From DATARH01 sp963734125 (GTDB lineage: Bacteria; Pseudomonadota; Alphaproteobacteria; ATCC43930; CGMCC-115725), in assembly GCA_963734125.1 (NCBI GenBank), contig CAVTGB010000004.1, positions 1-64,000 on the forward strand: DNA of 64,000 bases. Direction: 5' to 3'. Shown one piece after another: positions 7,881 through 15,928 of the stretch. Under the pieces are notes generated by a model. The model was not told the origin of the DNA and did not search any database. It saw only the letters and a list, made by a program, of their open reading frames with translations. Both the position numbers and the translations under genes were made by a program. Position 1 is the first letter of the stretch, and the number at the start of each line of letters is the position of its first letter.

Positions 7881-8936
7881 TTGAACGTGGTGCCGTTGCG
7901 TTGCAGGACTGCCCGGGGCATCGCCGTCTGCCTCCTCGGCGTCATGCTCGCCGCACCCGCGAGCAGCCCGGCCGACGAGGGCGCCACTGCGCTCCTGACG
8001 CGCGAGCTCGCAGCCGCGGAAGCGCATGAGGGCAGGGCCAGCCCGCAGCTGCTGCCGATCATCGAAAAACTTGCGCGAGCCCGTCTGCGCGATGGCGCCC
8101 TCGACGATGCGGCGGCGCTGTGCCGGCGCGCGCTCGACATCGCGCTGGCCGCGTACGGCAGCGATTCGCCGGGTGCCGCACAGGCGATGGCGGCGCTGGC
8201 CTTCGTCGATATCGATCGCCGCCGCTATCTCGATGCCGAGCCTCTGCTGATCATCGCCGCGCGCGTGCCGGAGGCGCAGGACGCCGCCGATCAGCCGGCG
8301 CAGGCGGCGATTTACGCCGGGCTCGCGCGCATCGCGCTGGCGCGCGGCGACACCGGGCCGGCCGAGGCCTGGGCCAGCCGCTCGGTCGAGATCGCGCGGC
8401 GCAACCTTGATGCCCGCTCGGCCGAACCGTTGCGCGCGCTCGGTGCTGTCCTCACCGCCGAGGGGCGCTTCAGTGCGGCCGAGCGGGTGCTCGATGAGGC
8501 GCTGGCCGAGGACCGCAAGCAGCACGGCACCGATGGCACCGACACCGCGCGCAGCCTGTCGCAGCTCGCCAACCTTTATCTGCGCGACAATAAGCCCGGC
8601 GACGCGCTGCCCCTGATCGAAGAGGCCACTGCGATCGATCAGCAGCAGCTCGGCGCCACCCATCCCTTCATCGCCGACGATCTTCATGATCTCGGCCTTG
8701 CCTACGAGGCGCTGAAGCGGAGTGACGCGGCGCGCGAGGCCTTTATTGCCGCGATCAACCTCCTCGAACGCGGCACCGGCAAGGAGACACCGCGGGTCGC
8801 CTACGCCGAACTCGAACTCAGCCGCCTCTACCGCCAGCAGGGCAACGATGGGGCGGCGGATGCCGCGTTCGCCGACGCCCGCCGCATCCTCAACAAGGCC
8901 GAGGCCGAGGAGCATCGGCGCGAGCGCCGCGCATAA
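7881..8936 (+). CDS. Exported tetratricopeptide repeat protein
   Basis: A 351-residue protein with an N-terminal signal peptide (RGIAVCLLGVMLAAPASS, cleavage near PASSPADEG) and then TPR units with the kinesin-light-chain style spacing: GALDDAAALCRRALDIA, GDTGPAEAWASRSVEIARR, GRFSAAERVLDEALAEDRK, PGDALPLIEEATAIDQQQLG and NDGAADAAFADARRIL. Probably a periplasmic protein-binding scaffold. The frame starts with TTG at 7881; GTG codons at 7887 and 7890 are alternatives. It converges on tsf with a spacer of only 33 bases. Confidence 0.75.
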   Translation: MNVVPLRCRTARGIAVCLLGVMLAAPASSPADEGATALLTRELAAAEAHEGRASPQLLPIIEKLARARLRDGALDDAAALCRRALDIALAAYGSDSPGAAQAMAALAFVDIDRRRYLDAEPLLIIAARVPEAQDAADQPAQAAIYAGLARIALARGDTGPAEAWASRSVEIARRNLDARSAEPLRALGAVLTAEGRFSAAERVLDEALAEDRKQHGTDGTDTARSLSQLANLYLRDNKPGDALPLIEEATAIDQQQLGATHPFIADDLHDLGLAYEALKRSDAAREAFIAAINLLERGTGKETPRVAYAELELSRLYRQQGNDGAADAAFADARRILNKAEAEEHRRERRA

Positions 8937-8969
8937 GCGCCCGCGCGGCCGGTGCCGCTCGGTGGCCGC

Positions 8970-9896
8970 TCAGTGTTTGACCTGCGCTCCGACCTCTGCG
9001 GCGAAATCCGTCGAAGGCCGCTCGATCCCCTCGCCGAGGGCGAACCGCACAAACCCGGCAACCCGGATCGGCGCGCCCGCTTCCTTGGCGGCCGCTTCAA
9101 TGACCTTGCCGACACGGCGTTCGCCATCGATCACGAAGATCTGCTCCAACAACACCGTCTCTTCGTAGAACTTGCGCAGCCGGCCTTCGACCATCTTCTC
9201 GACGATCGCCTCCGTCTTGGCGCTCGCTTTCGCCTGTTCGCGCAGTACCGCGCGCTCGCGCTCGAGCGCGGCTGCCGGGACCGCGGCGATGTCGAGGTAG
9301 AGCGGGTTGGCGGCCGCGACATGCATCGCCAGCTGGCGCCCAAGGGCGGCGAGCGCCTCGCCGGCCGCAGCTGATTCGAGCCCGACCAGGACGCCGATCT
9401 TGCCGAGACCGGGCGCCAGCGAGTTATGCATGTAGGAGGCGACGACCCCGCGCGTGACGACAAGCCGCTGCGCCCGGCGTAGCACCAGGTTTTCGCCGAT
9501 CCGTCCAACGAGTTCGGTCAGTTCGCCTGCGACGCTGCGGCCGGTTCCGGGATAGGGCGCCTCCTTCAGCGCCTCGACATCGCCCGCGGTGCCGAGCGCG
9601 AGCACCCCGACGGCGCGCACGAAAGCCTGGAAGAGCTCGTTGCGCGCAACGAAATCGGTCTCGGAATTGACCTCCACCACGGCACCGGCGAGGTCCCGTG
9701 TGGCGACCCCCACAAGCCCCTCGGCGGCGACCCGCCCGGACTTTTTCGCCGCGGCGGCGAGCCCCTTTTTGCGCAGCCAGTCGACCGCGGCCTCGATGTC
9801 GCCCCCGGAGTCCCCAAGCGCGCGCTTGCAATCCATCATCCCGGCGCCGGTCTTGTCGCGCAATTCCTTGACCAGCGCCGCGCTCACCTCGGGCAT
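8970..9896 (-). CDS. tsf: Translation elongation factor Ts
   Basis: A 308-residue EF-Ts, the nucleotide exchange factor for EF-Tu. The N-terminal UBA-like part (AALVKELRDKTGAGMMDCKRAL) and the core motif VNSETDFVARNELF are diagnostic; VASYMHN lies in the second core subdomain. It is 27 bases downstream of rpsB on the same strand, the conserved rpsB-tsf order. The pyrH and frr genes that commonly follow are not present; a convergent TPR gene ends 33 bases away. Confidence 0.97.
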   Translation of the reverse strand: MPEVSAALVKELRDKTGAGMMDCKRALGDSGGDIEAAVDWLRKKGLAAAAKKSGRVAAEGLVGVATRDLAGAVVEVNSETDFVARNELFQAFVRAVGVLALGTAGDVEALKEAPYPGTGRSVAGELTELVGRIGENLVLRRAQRLVVTRGVVASYMHNSLAPGLGKIGVLVGLESAAAGEALAALGRQLAMHVAAANPLYLDIAAVPAAALERERAVLREQAKASAKTEAIVEKMVEGRLRKFYEETVLLEQIFVIDGERRVGKVIEAAAKEAGAPIRVAGFVRFALGEGIERPSTDFAAEVGAQVKH

Positions 9897-9923
9897 TCTT
9901 CGATCCTCTCAGTTCCTCGCTGC

Positions 9924-10757
9924 CTATTGCGCCGCCGGCGCCGCATCGGCTGTCGCGGCCTCGGCGGTCGGGGCCTCGGGCAGGCTCTCCTCGCCCGCCG
10001 GCTCTTCCTCGCTCTCGATCTCGACATTTGGCGCGTCACGCGCGCCGATATCGACGCCCGACGCGCTCAATTCGGCCTGCAGCCCGTCGAGCACGGAGGT
10101 GGCGACCAGTTCGGAATAGAGGTGCACCGCGCGCATCGCATCGTCGTTGCCCGGGATCGGATAGGCGATCCCGTCAGGCGAGGAGTTCGAATCGAGGATC
10201 GCGACGACCGGGATGTGGAGCGTATTGGCTTCGGCGACCGCAATCGCCTCCTTGTTGGTGTCGATCACAAAGAGGATGTCGGGCAGCCCGCCCATCTCCT
10301 TGATCCCGCCCAGCGCGCGTTCGAGCTTGTCGCGGTCGCGGGTCAGTTCGAGGAGCTCGCGCTTGGTCAGCCCGGTCTCCTCGGCGGTGATGCGCTCGTC
10401 CAATTCGCGCAGCCGCTTGATCGATTGCGAGATCGTCTTGAAGTTGGTCAGCATGCCGCCGAGCCAGCGGTAATTAACATAATACTGGCCGCAGCGTTTG
10501 GCGGCTTCCGCAACCGCCTCCGAGGCCTGGCGCTTGGTGCCGACGAGGAGCACCCGGCCGCCGCCGGCGACGACTTCGCGGATGGCTTCGAGACCCTGCC
10601 GGAGCAGCGGCACGCTCTGCTCGAGGTCGATGATGTGGATGCCGTTCCTAACGCCGAAGATGTAGGGCGACATCTTCGGGTTCCAGCGTCGCGTGTGGTG
10701 GCCGAAATGGACGCCGGCTTCCAACAGCTGGCGCATCGTGAATTCGGGTAATGCCAT
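9924..10757 (-). CDS. rpsB: 30S ribosomal protein S2
   Basis: A 277-residue S2 starting MALPEFTMRQLLEAGVHFGHH, with RRWNPKMSPYIFG, the helical insertion TGLTKRELLELTRDRDKL, and IKEMGGLPDILFVIDTNKE. S2 binds late on the 30S head-body junction and helps recruit S1. The C-terminus has an Ala/Glu-rich tail (EEPAGEESLPEAPTAEAAT...) typical of alphaproteobacterial S2. It is the first gene of rpsB-tsf and has a 238-base divergent leader region. Confidence 0.97.
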   Translation of the reverse strand: MALPEFTMRQLLEAGVHFGHHTRRWNPKMSPYIFGVRNGIHIIDLEQSVPLLRQGLEAIREVVAGGGRVLLVGTKRQASEAVAEAAKRCGQYYVNYRWLGGMLTNFKTISQSIKRLRELDERITAEETGLTKRELLELTRDRDKLERALGGIKEMGGLPDILFVIDTNKEAIAVAEANTLHIPVVAILDSNSSPDGIAYPIPGNDDAMRAVHLYSELVATSVLDGLQAELSASGVDIGARDAPNVEIESEEEPAGEESLPEAPTAEAATADAAPAAQ

Positions 10758-10829
10758 CGCTCATTCCTTTCCGGTTATGCCGCCGCAGGAGAAAATCGGC
10801 TCCAAAAGCCAGAGTCCGACACCGGAGCA

Positions 10830-10847
10830 GCGCCCGTGAACGGGCGC
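10830..10847 (-). promoter_or_regulatory. GC-rich hairpin in the rpsB leader
   Basis: GCGCCCG (10830-10836) pairs with CGGGCGC (10841-10847) around TGAA. It lies 73 bases upstream of the rpsB ATG in the intergenic region shared with the divergent enolase-family gene. S2 autoregulation via its leader is known in other bacteria; whether this hairpin takes part is inference. Confidence 0.3.
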
Positions 10848-10995
10848 GGCAGCCCTGCGTGAGGGTTACGCGCGGATTAGGTAAGGCTCGCAGTGCGATT
10901 TGGCAAGCACCGCGGCGCGGCGCCGGGGTTGAGCAGGCCTGTCGGCGGGCACATGATGCTGCCAATTCCGGTCTTCACGCCGCGAGGAACCTGCA

Positions 10996-12183
10996 ATGAA
11001 AATCGTCAAGATCGAAGATCTGCACTGCGACGCCGGCTGGCGCGTCAATTCGTTCCTCAAAATCACTACCGACGAGGGGCTGGTCGGCTGGTCGGAATAC
11101 ATGGAAGGCTACGGCGCCCAGGGCCTGACCGGCGTCATCCGCAAGCTCGGCGAGCGGATCATCGGTAAGGATCCGCGTCCGGTCGAGGCGATTTCGGCGC
11201 TCCTCTACGCGGCGACCCGGCAGGCCGCCGGCGGCGTCAACCAGATGGCGATCGCCGCGATCGAGAACGCGCTCGTGGACCTAAAGGCGAAGGCGTTGGG
11301 GGTCCCGGTCTACGAGATGCTCGGCGGCCCGGTGCGCGACCGCCTGCAGCTCTACTGGTCGCATTGCGGCACCTATCGCGCCCGCTACGCCGACCGGATC
11401 AAGGAATGGGCCGGTGTCGACCCAGTGCGGACGCTCGACGACATCGTCGCGCTCGGCGAAACGGTGAAGAAGCAGGGGTTCAAGGGGCTCAAGACCAACC
11501 TCATCCGCTTCGACAACGGTAAGGCCTCGATGTACGGCCCCGGCACCGGCAACCCGCCGGGCTTTCCCGAACTCAATGTCGACCACAAGATCGTCGAGGC
11601 CGCGGTCACCCAATTGGAGGCGTTCCGCCGCGGCGCCGGGCGCGATGTCGGGCTCCATCTCGACACCAACTTCAATTACAAGATCGACGGCTACTTGCGG
11701 CTGGCGCGGGCGCTGGAGCCCTTGGACATGGTGTGGCTCGAGATCGACCTCTACGACCCGGCCGGGCTCGCCCTCATCCGCCGCTCCTCGGCCACGCCGA
11801 TCGCCTCCCTCGAATCGATCTACGGGCGGCGCAACTTCCGGCCGTTCTTCGAGCAGCAATCGGTCGATTTTGCGATCATCGACGTGGCCTGGAACGGCAT
11901 CCTCGAATCGGTGAAGATCGCCGCGATGGCCGACGCCTACGAGGTCAATGTCGCACCCCACAATTTCAACGGTCATCTCGGCAGCCTGATCAGCGCGCAT
12001 TTCTCGGCCGTGGTGCCGAATTTCAAAGTCATGGAGATCGACATCGACGACGTCAAATGGAAGGACGAGATCGTCACCAAGCCGCCAGTCATCGAGAACG
12101 GCGACCTCCTCCTGCCGACCGGCCCCGGCTGGGGCGCCGAGGTCAACGAGGAATTCGTCCGCGCCCATCCGCCGAAACGGTAA
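10996..12183 (+). CDS. Mandelate racemase/muconate lactonizing enzyme family protein (enolase superfamily)
   Basis: A 395-residue enolase-superfamily enzyme that should abstract the alpha-proton of a carboxylate substrate, probably a sugar acid. The capping domain occupies about residues 1-120. In the barrel, K163/K166 (GFKGLKTNL) provide the general base, D223 (HLDTN), E249 (WLEID) and E273 (SLES) are the expected Mg ligands, and H322 (APHNF) is the second catalytic base. ATG 10996 follows AGGAACCTGCA. The gene is single; neighbours give no pathway. Confidence 0.85.
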   Translation: MKIVKIEDLHCDAGWRVNSFLKITTDEGLVGWSEYMEGYGAQGLTGVIRKLGERIIGKDPRPVEAISALLYAATRQAAGGVNQMAIAAIENALVDLKAKALGVPVYEMLGGPVRDRLQLYWSHCGTYRARYADRIKEWAGVDPVRTLDDIVALGETVKKQGFKGLKTNLIRFDNGKASMYGPGTGNPPGFPELNVDHKIVEAAVTQLEAFRRGAGRDVGLHLDTNFNYKIDGYLRLARALEPLDMVWLEIDLYDPAGLALIRRSSATPIASLESIYGRRNFRPFFEQQSVDFAIIDVAWNGILESVKIAAMADAYEVNVAPHNFNGHLGSLISAHFSAVVPNFKVMEIDIDDVKWKDEIVTKPPVIENGDLLLPTGPGWGAEVNEEFVRAHPPKR

Positions 12184-12443
12184 AAAGCGCGGCACACCGC
12201 TCCGACTCGACGCGGGAGGCCTGTGCTATCGGGCCGGCTCGGACCGATTCCCTCTCGATTACGCTGAAGCGCGCGCGCCGTGACGACGCATACCCGCAGG
12301 CGCAAAGGGAACTGCGTCGATATATTGCGAAGGAGTGGCGATACCGGCATAGATCTTGTGTCCAGTTTAGGCTGGCCCTGGCCTCGCAACGCATCACCCG
12401 ATAGAGAGCCGAGGCGAGGTCCATAGAGGGGCGGAGAGGGGAC

Positions 12444-13223
12444 ATGGGAGGACCGACGCACGTGCTAAACCGCCTATTACGTGCCGCAGTTGCCCTGGCA
12501 GTCATCGGGCTTGTTGCTGCCTGCGAAGCGCCGACGCCAACGGCGACAGCCGTCAATGACGCCGCGCCGGACGCTGCTGCGCCGGACGCTGCCGCGCCAG
12601 GCCCTGAGGCCGCGCCGCAATCACCGGCCGCGACGCCCGAAGTCCAGCGGATCGTCGTCGAGCCCGGCCAGTCGGTGAGCCGCCTTGCGGCAAAGTACGG
12701 CGTGCCGAGGCGCGCGATCATCGCCGCCAATAATCTGACGCCGCCTTACAAGATCAAGATCGGCCAGGCCCTCTCGATCCCGGGCGCCGATCGATCGCCG
12801 CCCGCACCGGCGGTGGCCGCGTCTTCGGGCCCCGAAATCATCCCGCTTGATCCCCCGGCTCAAGCGGGATCGGCCGCTGCACCTTCGGCCACTGCGCTAC
12901 CCGCCCCGGCGGCGGCCGCGAGCCCGGCGCCGCCGCCTGATGTCGCTGCCGTCAAGCCGCTGGAGGCAGCAGCGGCGGCCGGCGACCAGAGTCCCGAGCC
13001 GTTATCCGCGCCTGTCACCCCGGTCGCGGCGACGACCAGTGGGCCGCCAGTCTCCTCAGGCCCCACCCCACCGCCCGCACCCGCCACAACCGCTGCCGCG
13101 GCGGCTCCAGCACCGGCTGCCGCGCCGCCACCTCCCGGCGTTACCTGCCCCTTCGGCACGACCGGCATGTGGAGCGAGGACATCATCAAAAAGCCGGTAT
13201 ACATCTGCCGCAAGGCGAGTTGA
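12444..13223 (+). CDS. LysM-domain lipoprotein with Pro/Ala-rich linker
   Basis: A 259-residue lipoprotein: signal peptide with lipobox LVAAC (Cys at about residue 27), an Ala/Pro-rich stretch with repeated PDAA units, a LysM domain (about 68-113: QRIVVEPGQSVSRLAAKYGV ... IGQALSIPG), then a long low-complexity Ala/Pro linker and a conserved-looking C-terminal tail (TCPFGTTGMWSEDIIKKPVY) with two Cys that may pair. LysM binds peptidoglycan, so the protein probably sits in the periplasm. Start ATG 12444 follows GGAGAGGGGAC. Confidence 0.8.
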   Translation: MGGPTHVLNRLLRAAVALAVIGLVAACEAPTPTATAVNDAAPDAAAPDAAAPGPEAAPQSPAATPEVQRIVVEPGQSVSRLAAKYGVPRRAIIAANNLTPPYKIKIGQALSIPGADRSPPAPAVAASSGPEIIPLDPPAQAGSAAAPSATALPAPAAAASPAPPPDVAAVKPLEAAAAAGDQSPEPLSAPVTPVAATTSGPPVSSGPTPPPAPATTAAAAAPAPAAAPPPPGVTCPFGTTGMWSEDIIKKPVYICRKAS

Positions 13224-13269
13224 CGCGTAGATCGCCCGCGGCGGCGGCATCCGCGGACCGGCAAACAAT

Positions 13270-13665
13270 ATGAAAAAGAGTGCAACGACCGTGGCCGAAT
13301 CGCGGTCTCGGCTGATCGACGCGAGAATCAAGGAACTGGACGATTGGAGGGGCAAGACGCTCTCCGATGTCCGCGCCCTGATCAAGCTCGCGGACCCCGA
13401 TGTGGTCGAGGAGTGGAAGTGGAGAGGCGTGCCGGTGTGGTCTCACGACGGACTGATCTGCACCGGCGAGACCTATAAGAGCGTCGTCAAGCTGACTTTC
13501 GCCAAGGGCGCCTCGCTCGCGGACCCTTCGGGTCTGTTCAACTCCAGCCTTGAAGGCAATACGAGGCGCGCGATAGACCTCCGCGAGGGCGATGAAATAG
13601 CTGCGGATGCCTTCAAAACGCTCATTCGCGCTGCCGTCGCCCTGAACAGGTCTTCCGCCCGATAA
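13270..13665 (+). CDS. DUF1801 (YdhG-like) domain protein
   Basis: A 131-residue protein matching the DUF1801/YdhG fold: AARIKELDDWRGKTLSDVR-type N-terminus, the EEWKWRGVPVW block, then FAKGASLADPSGLFNSSL and the C-terminal helix EIAADAFKTLIRAAVALN. The family is cytoplasmic, small and of unknown biochemical function, often linked to iron or stress in databases. No operon partner. Confidence 0.75.
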   Translation: MKKSATTVAESRSRLIDARIKELDDWRGKTLSDVRALIKLADPDVVEEWKWRGVPVWSHDGLICTGETYKSVVKLTFAKGASLADPSGLFNSSLEGNTRRAIDLREGDEIAADAFKTLIRAAVALNRSSAR

Positions 13666-13795
13666 TCGAATGCGGCCCCGCAACTCCTGAAGGTTTGACG
13701 CCTCGCGTGCGTGCTCGCGGGGCGTGGAAGGCGTTGCGGGCGAGCGCGATAAGGGGCACGCTACCGGCATGCCTACGTGACCGGAGGAAACAGCC

Positions 13796-15022
13796 GTGAG
13801 TGACATCAGCCAGGACTTCAATTTTCTCGAAGGCGTCAAGGTGGTGGATTTCACCCAGTTCGAGGCGGGAACGACCTCGACCGAGGTCTTGGCCTGGTTC
13901 GGCGCCGAGGTCGTCAAGATCGAGAACCCGGGGCGCGGCGATCCGGGCCGGCGGCTCCGCCCCGGCAAGCCCGACGACGACCCCTGGTACTTCCACCAGT
14001 TCAACGTCAACAAGAAGTCGCTGGCGATCAATCTGAAGTCGTCAAAGGGACTCGAGATCGTCAAGGAGATGCTGAAGAAGGCCGATGTCACGGTCGAAAA
14101 CATGGCGCCCGGCACGATCGAGCGTCTCGGGCTCGACTACGAATCCGTCAAGAAGATCAATCCCCGCATCATCTATTGCCAGATCAAGGGGTTCGGAACC
14201 GGCAGCCCGCACGAGGCGGGGCTCGCCTTCGACATGATCGCGCAGGCCGCCGGCGGCCCGATCAGCGTCACCGGCGAGCGCGACCGCCCGCCGGTCAAGC
14301 CCGGCCTCTCGTTTGGCGACACCGGCACCGGCATGCTGATGGCGGCGACGATCCTGGGCGCGCTGCACGAGCGCAACCGCACCGGCAAGGGCCGCCGGCT
14401 GCAGCTGGCGATGCAGGACGCGATGGTCCACTACATGCGCACCTGCTTCTGCACGATGCAGCGCACCGGCAAGGCGGCGCCGCGCAACGGCGCCAAGTCG
14501 GGCGGCGGCAACAACGCCCCCTCCGGCCTCTACCCGGCCAAGGGCGGCGGGGCCAACGATTACGTCTATCTGACCACCAGCCGGGCCAACCCCGAGCACT
14601 GGTCGCGGCTCTGCAAGCTGATCGGCCGCGAGGAGCTGATCGACGACCCGCGCTTCGCCACCGGCAACGACCGCGTCGCCCACGAAAAGGAATTGGACGC
14701 GATCATCGGCGAATGGACCAAGCAGCACGACAAGCGCGAGGCGATGGAAAAGCTGATCGCCGTCGGCGTCCCCTCGGGCGCGGTGTTCGACACGATGGAG
14801 TTGCAGAACGAGCCGACCTTCGAGGAGCGCGGCATCATGCAGACCGTCCACCACCGCCAGGGCGACTACAAGATGGCGACGTGGCCAGTGCGGATCGACG
14901 GCAAGACGGTGCGCCTCAAACCCTCGCCGGCATTGGGCGGTGACAGCGCCGAGGTGCTGCAGAGTTGGCTCGGCATCGATGATGGCGAATTCGCCAACCT
15001 CAAGACTGGAGGCGTCGTGTAG
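13796..15022 (+). CDS. CaiB/BaiF family CoA-transferase (formyl-CoA transferase-like)
   Basis: A 408-residue class III CoA-transferase, closest in appearance to formyl-CoA:oxalate CoA-transferase. The GTG start at 13796 has a strong GGAGGAAA before it. Signatures are GVKVVDFTQFEAGTTSTEVL, VKIENPGRGDPGR, NVNKKSLAINLKS, the catalytic Asp146 in GLAFDMIAQAAGGP, and GLSFGDTGTGMLMA. An oxalyl-CoA decarboxylase-like partner is conceivable in the TPP enzyme at 15929-17617, but that gene is on the other strand and looks more like acetolactate synthase, so the substrate is open. Confidence 0.85.
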   Translation: MSDISQDFNFLEGVKVVDFTQFEAGTTSTEVLAWFGAEVVKIENPGRGDPGRRLRPGKPDDDPWYFHQFNVNKKSLAINLKSSKGLEIVKEMLKKADVTVENMAPGTIERLGLDYESVKKINPRIIYCQIKGFGTGSPHEAGLAFDMIAQAAGGPISVTGERDRPPVKPGLSFGDTGTGMLMAATILGALHERNRTGKGRRLQLAMQDAMVHYMRTCFCTMQRTGKAAPRNGAKSGGGNNAPSGLYPAKGGGANDYVYLTTSRANPEHWSRLCKLIGREELIDDPRFATGNDRVAHEKELDAIIGEWTKQHDKREAMEKLIAVGVPSGAVFDTMELQNEPTFEERGIMQTVHHRQGDYKMATWPVRIDGKTVRLKPSPALGGDSAEVLQSWLGIDDGEFANLKTGGVV

Positions 15023-15927
15023 CGGCCTATTGTAACGGGAGCTGGGTTCCCGGCGCAGGCCGGGATCCATCGGCCGGCCGACCGAGCGCCCGACGAATGG
15101 GCCCCGGCCTGCGCCGGGGACCCAGTGTTGTGAGCGATCCGAGGCGCGCCTACGCAGCGCGGACGGCGCGGAATCTCGAGGCGCACGTAATCGGCGATCC
15201 AGGTGCCGGTTTCGTCGACCATCACCGGGCGTAATAGACCGATGGCCTCGGCCCGCGCGGCCGCGCGCTCCCCTTCCGGGAGCGGGGCGAAGAGATCATC
15301 GGTGAAATTGTCGAACCACGCCTCGATCCCGCTTCCCACCACGGTCGGGCGCGGAAAGATGCCGATCTCGGTCACCCTAAACCCGGCGCCTTCGAGGTGC
15401 TTCCGATAGGCTGCGGCAGTCGGAAAATACCAGGGGCTGAACTGCTGGGCGTCGAACCCGCGCCGCGCCAGCGCCGCGGCGATTGCCACCATGACCGCGG
15501 CGGTATTGTTGTGGCCGCCCATCTCGGCGACAAAGCGCCCGCCCGGCTTCAAAGCCCGGCGCACCCCGGCGAGCACGGCTTCGGGCGGCTGCATCCAGTG
15601 CAATGCCGCATTCGAGAAGACCGCGTCGAACTCGCGCTCGAAATTGAGGTCCTGCCCGGGCATCACCCGGGCGTCGAGGCCCTTCGCCCGCGCCGCGGCG
15701 ACCATGTCGGGGGCGGCATCGACGGCGACGACTTCAGCGCCCGCCGCGGCGATTCGTCCGGAGAGCACCCCATCGCCGCAGCCGAGATCGAGGATGCGCT
15801 CGCCCTTCTGGGGCGCCAGCAATTCGAGGACGGCGGCGCCGAGAGCCGGCACAAAATTCGCCGTCGTTGCGTAGCGGTCGGCCCGCCAGTTCTGCCGCGC
15901 GATGCGGCTGGATTGCGTTTTAGCCAT
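14866..15927 (-). CDS. Class I SAM-dependent methyltransferase with a repeat-derived C-terminal extension
   Basis: The ATG at 15927 lies one base after the TGA of the TPP-enzyme gene, so the two are translationally coupled. The first 250 residues form a methyltransferase: motif I RILDLGCGDGVLSGRIA, acidic ligand VVAVDAAPDM, motif IV AVFSNAALHWM and post-motif LKPGGRFVAEMGGHNN, like trans-aconitate or BioC-type enzymes. The domain ends near EIPRRP (about 15170). Beyond that the frame runs through repeat family A (reads NTGSPAQAGAHSSG...WIPACAGNP) and overlaps the convergent CoA-transferase gene by 157 bases. The total of 353 residues is therefore probably an ancestral ~260-residue protein whose stop was lost to the repeat. 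Confidence 0.75.
   Translation of the reverse strand: MAKTQSSRIARQNWRADRYATTANFVPALGAAVLELLAPQKGERILDLGCGDGVLSGRIAAAGAEVVAVDAAPDMVAAARAKGLDARVMPGQDLNFEREFDAVFSNAALHWMQPPEAVLAGVRRALKPGGRFVAEMGGHNNTAAVMVAIAAALARRGFDAQQFSPWYFPTAAAYRKHLEGAGFRVTEIGIFPRPTVVGSGIEAWFDNFTDDLFAPLPEGERAAARAEAIGLLRPVMVDETGTWIADYVRLEIPRRPRCVGAPRIAHNTGSPAQAGAHSSGARSAGRWIPACAGNPAPVTIGRYTTPPVLRLANSPSSMPSQLCSTSALSPPNAGEGLRRTVLPSIRTGHVAIL
15042..15125. repeat. Dispersed palindromic repeat, family A, copy 1
   Basis: Two inverted arms: 15042-15070 (CTGGGTTCCCGGCGCAGGCC...) and 15097-15125 (...GGCCTGCGCCGGGGACCCAG). The same unit recurs at 26665-26793 and 35781-35860 and belongs to a repeat common in Alphaproteobacteria. Here it lies within the open C-terminus of the methyltransferase on the minus strand. 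Confidence 0.8.
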
Positions 15928-15928
15928 A

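Noticed and set aside
10758..10995. tRNA or small RNA gene in the rpsB upstream region
   Set aside because: No cloverleaf or TTCRANY loop can be drawn; only the short GC hairpin at 10830-10847 is seen.
14176..14943. Prophage or transposase remnants
   Set aside because: I looked for transposase DDE or integrase motifs and terminal inverted repeats throughout; none was convincing, and frames such as this one are shadows.
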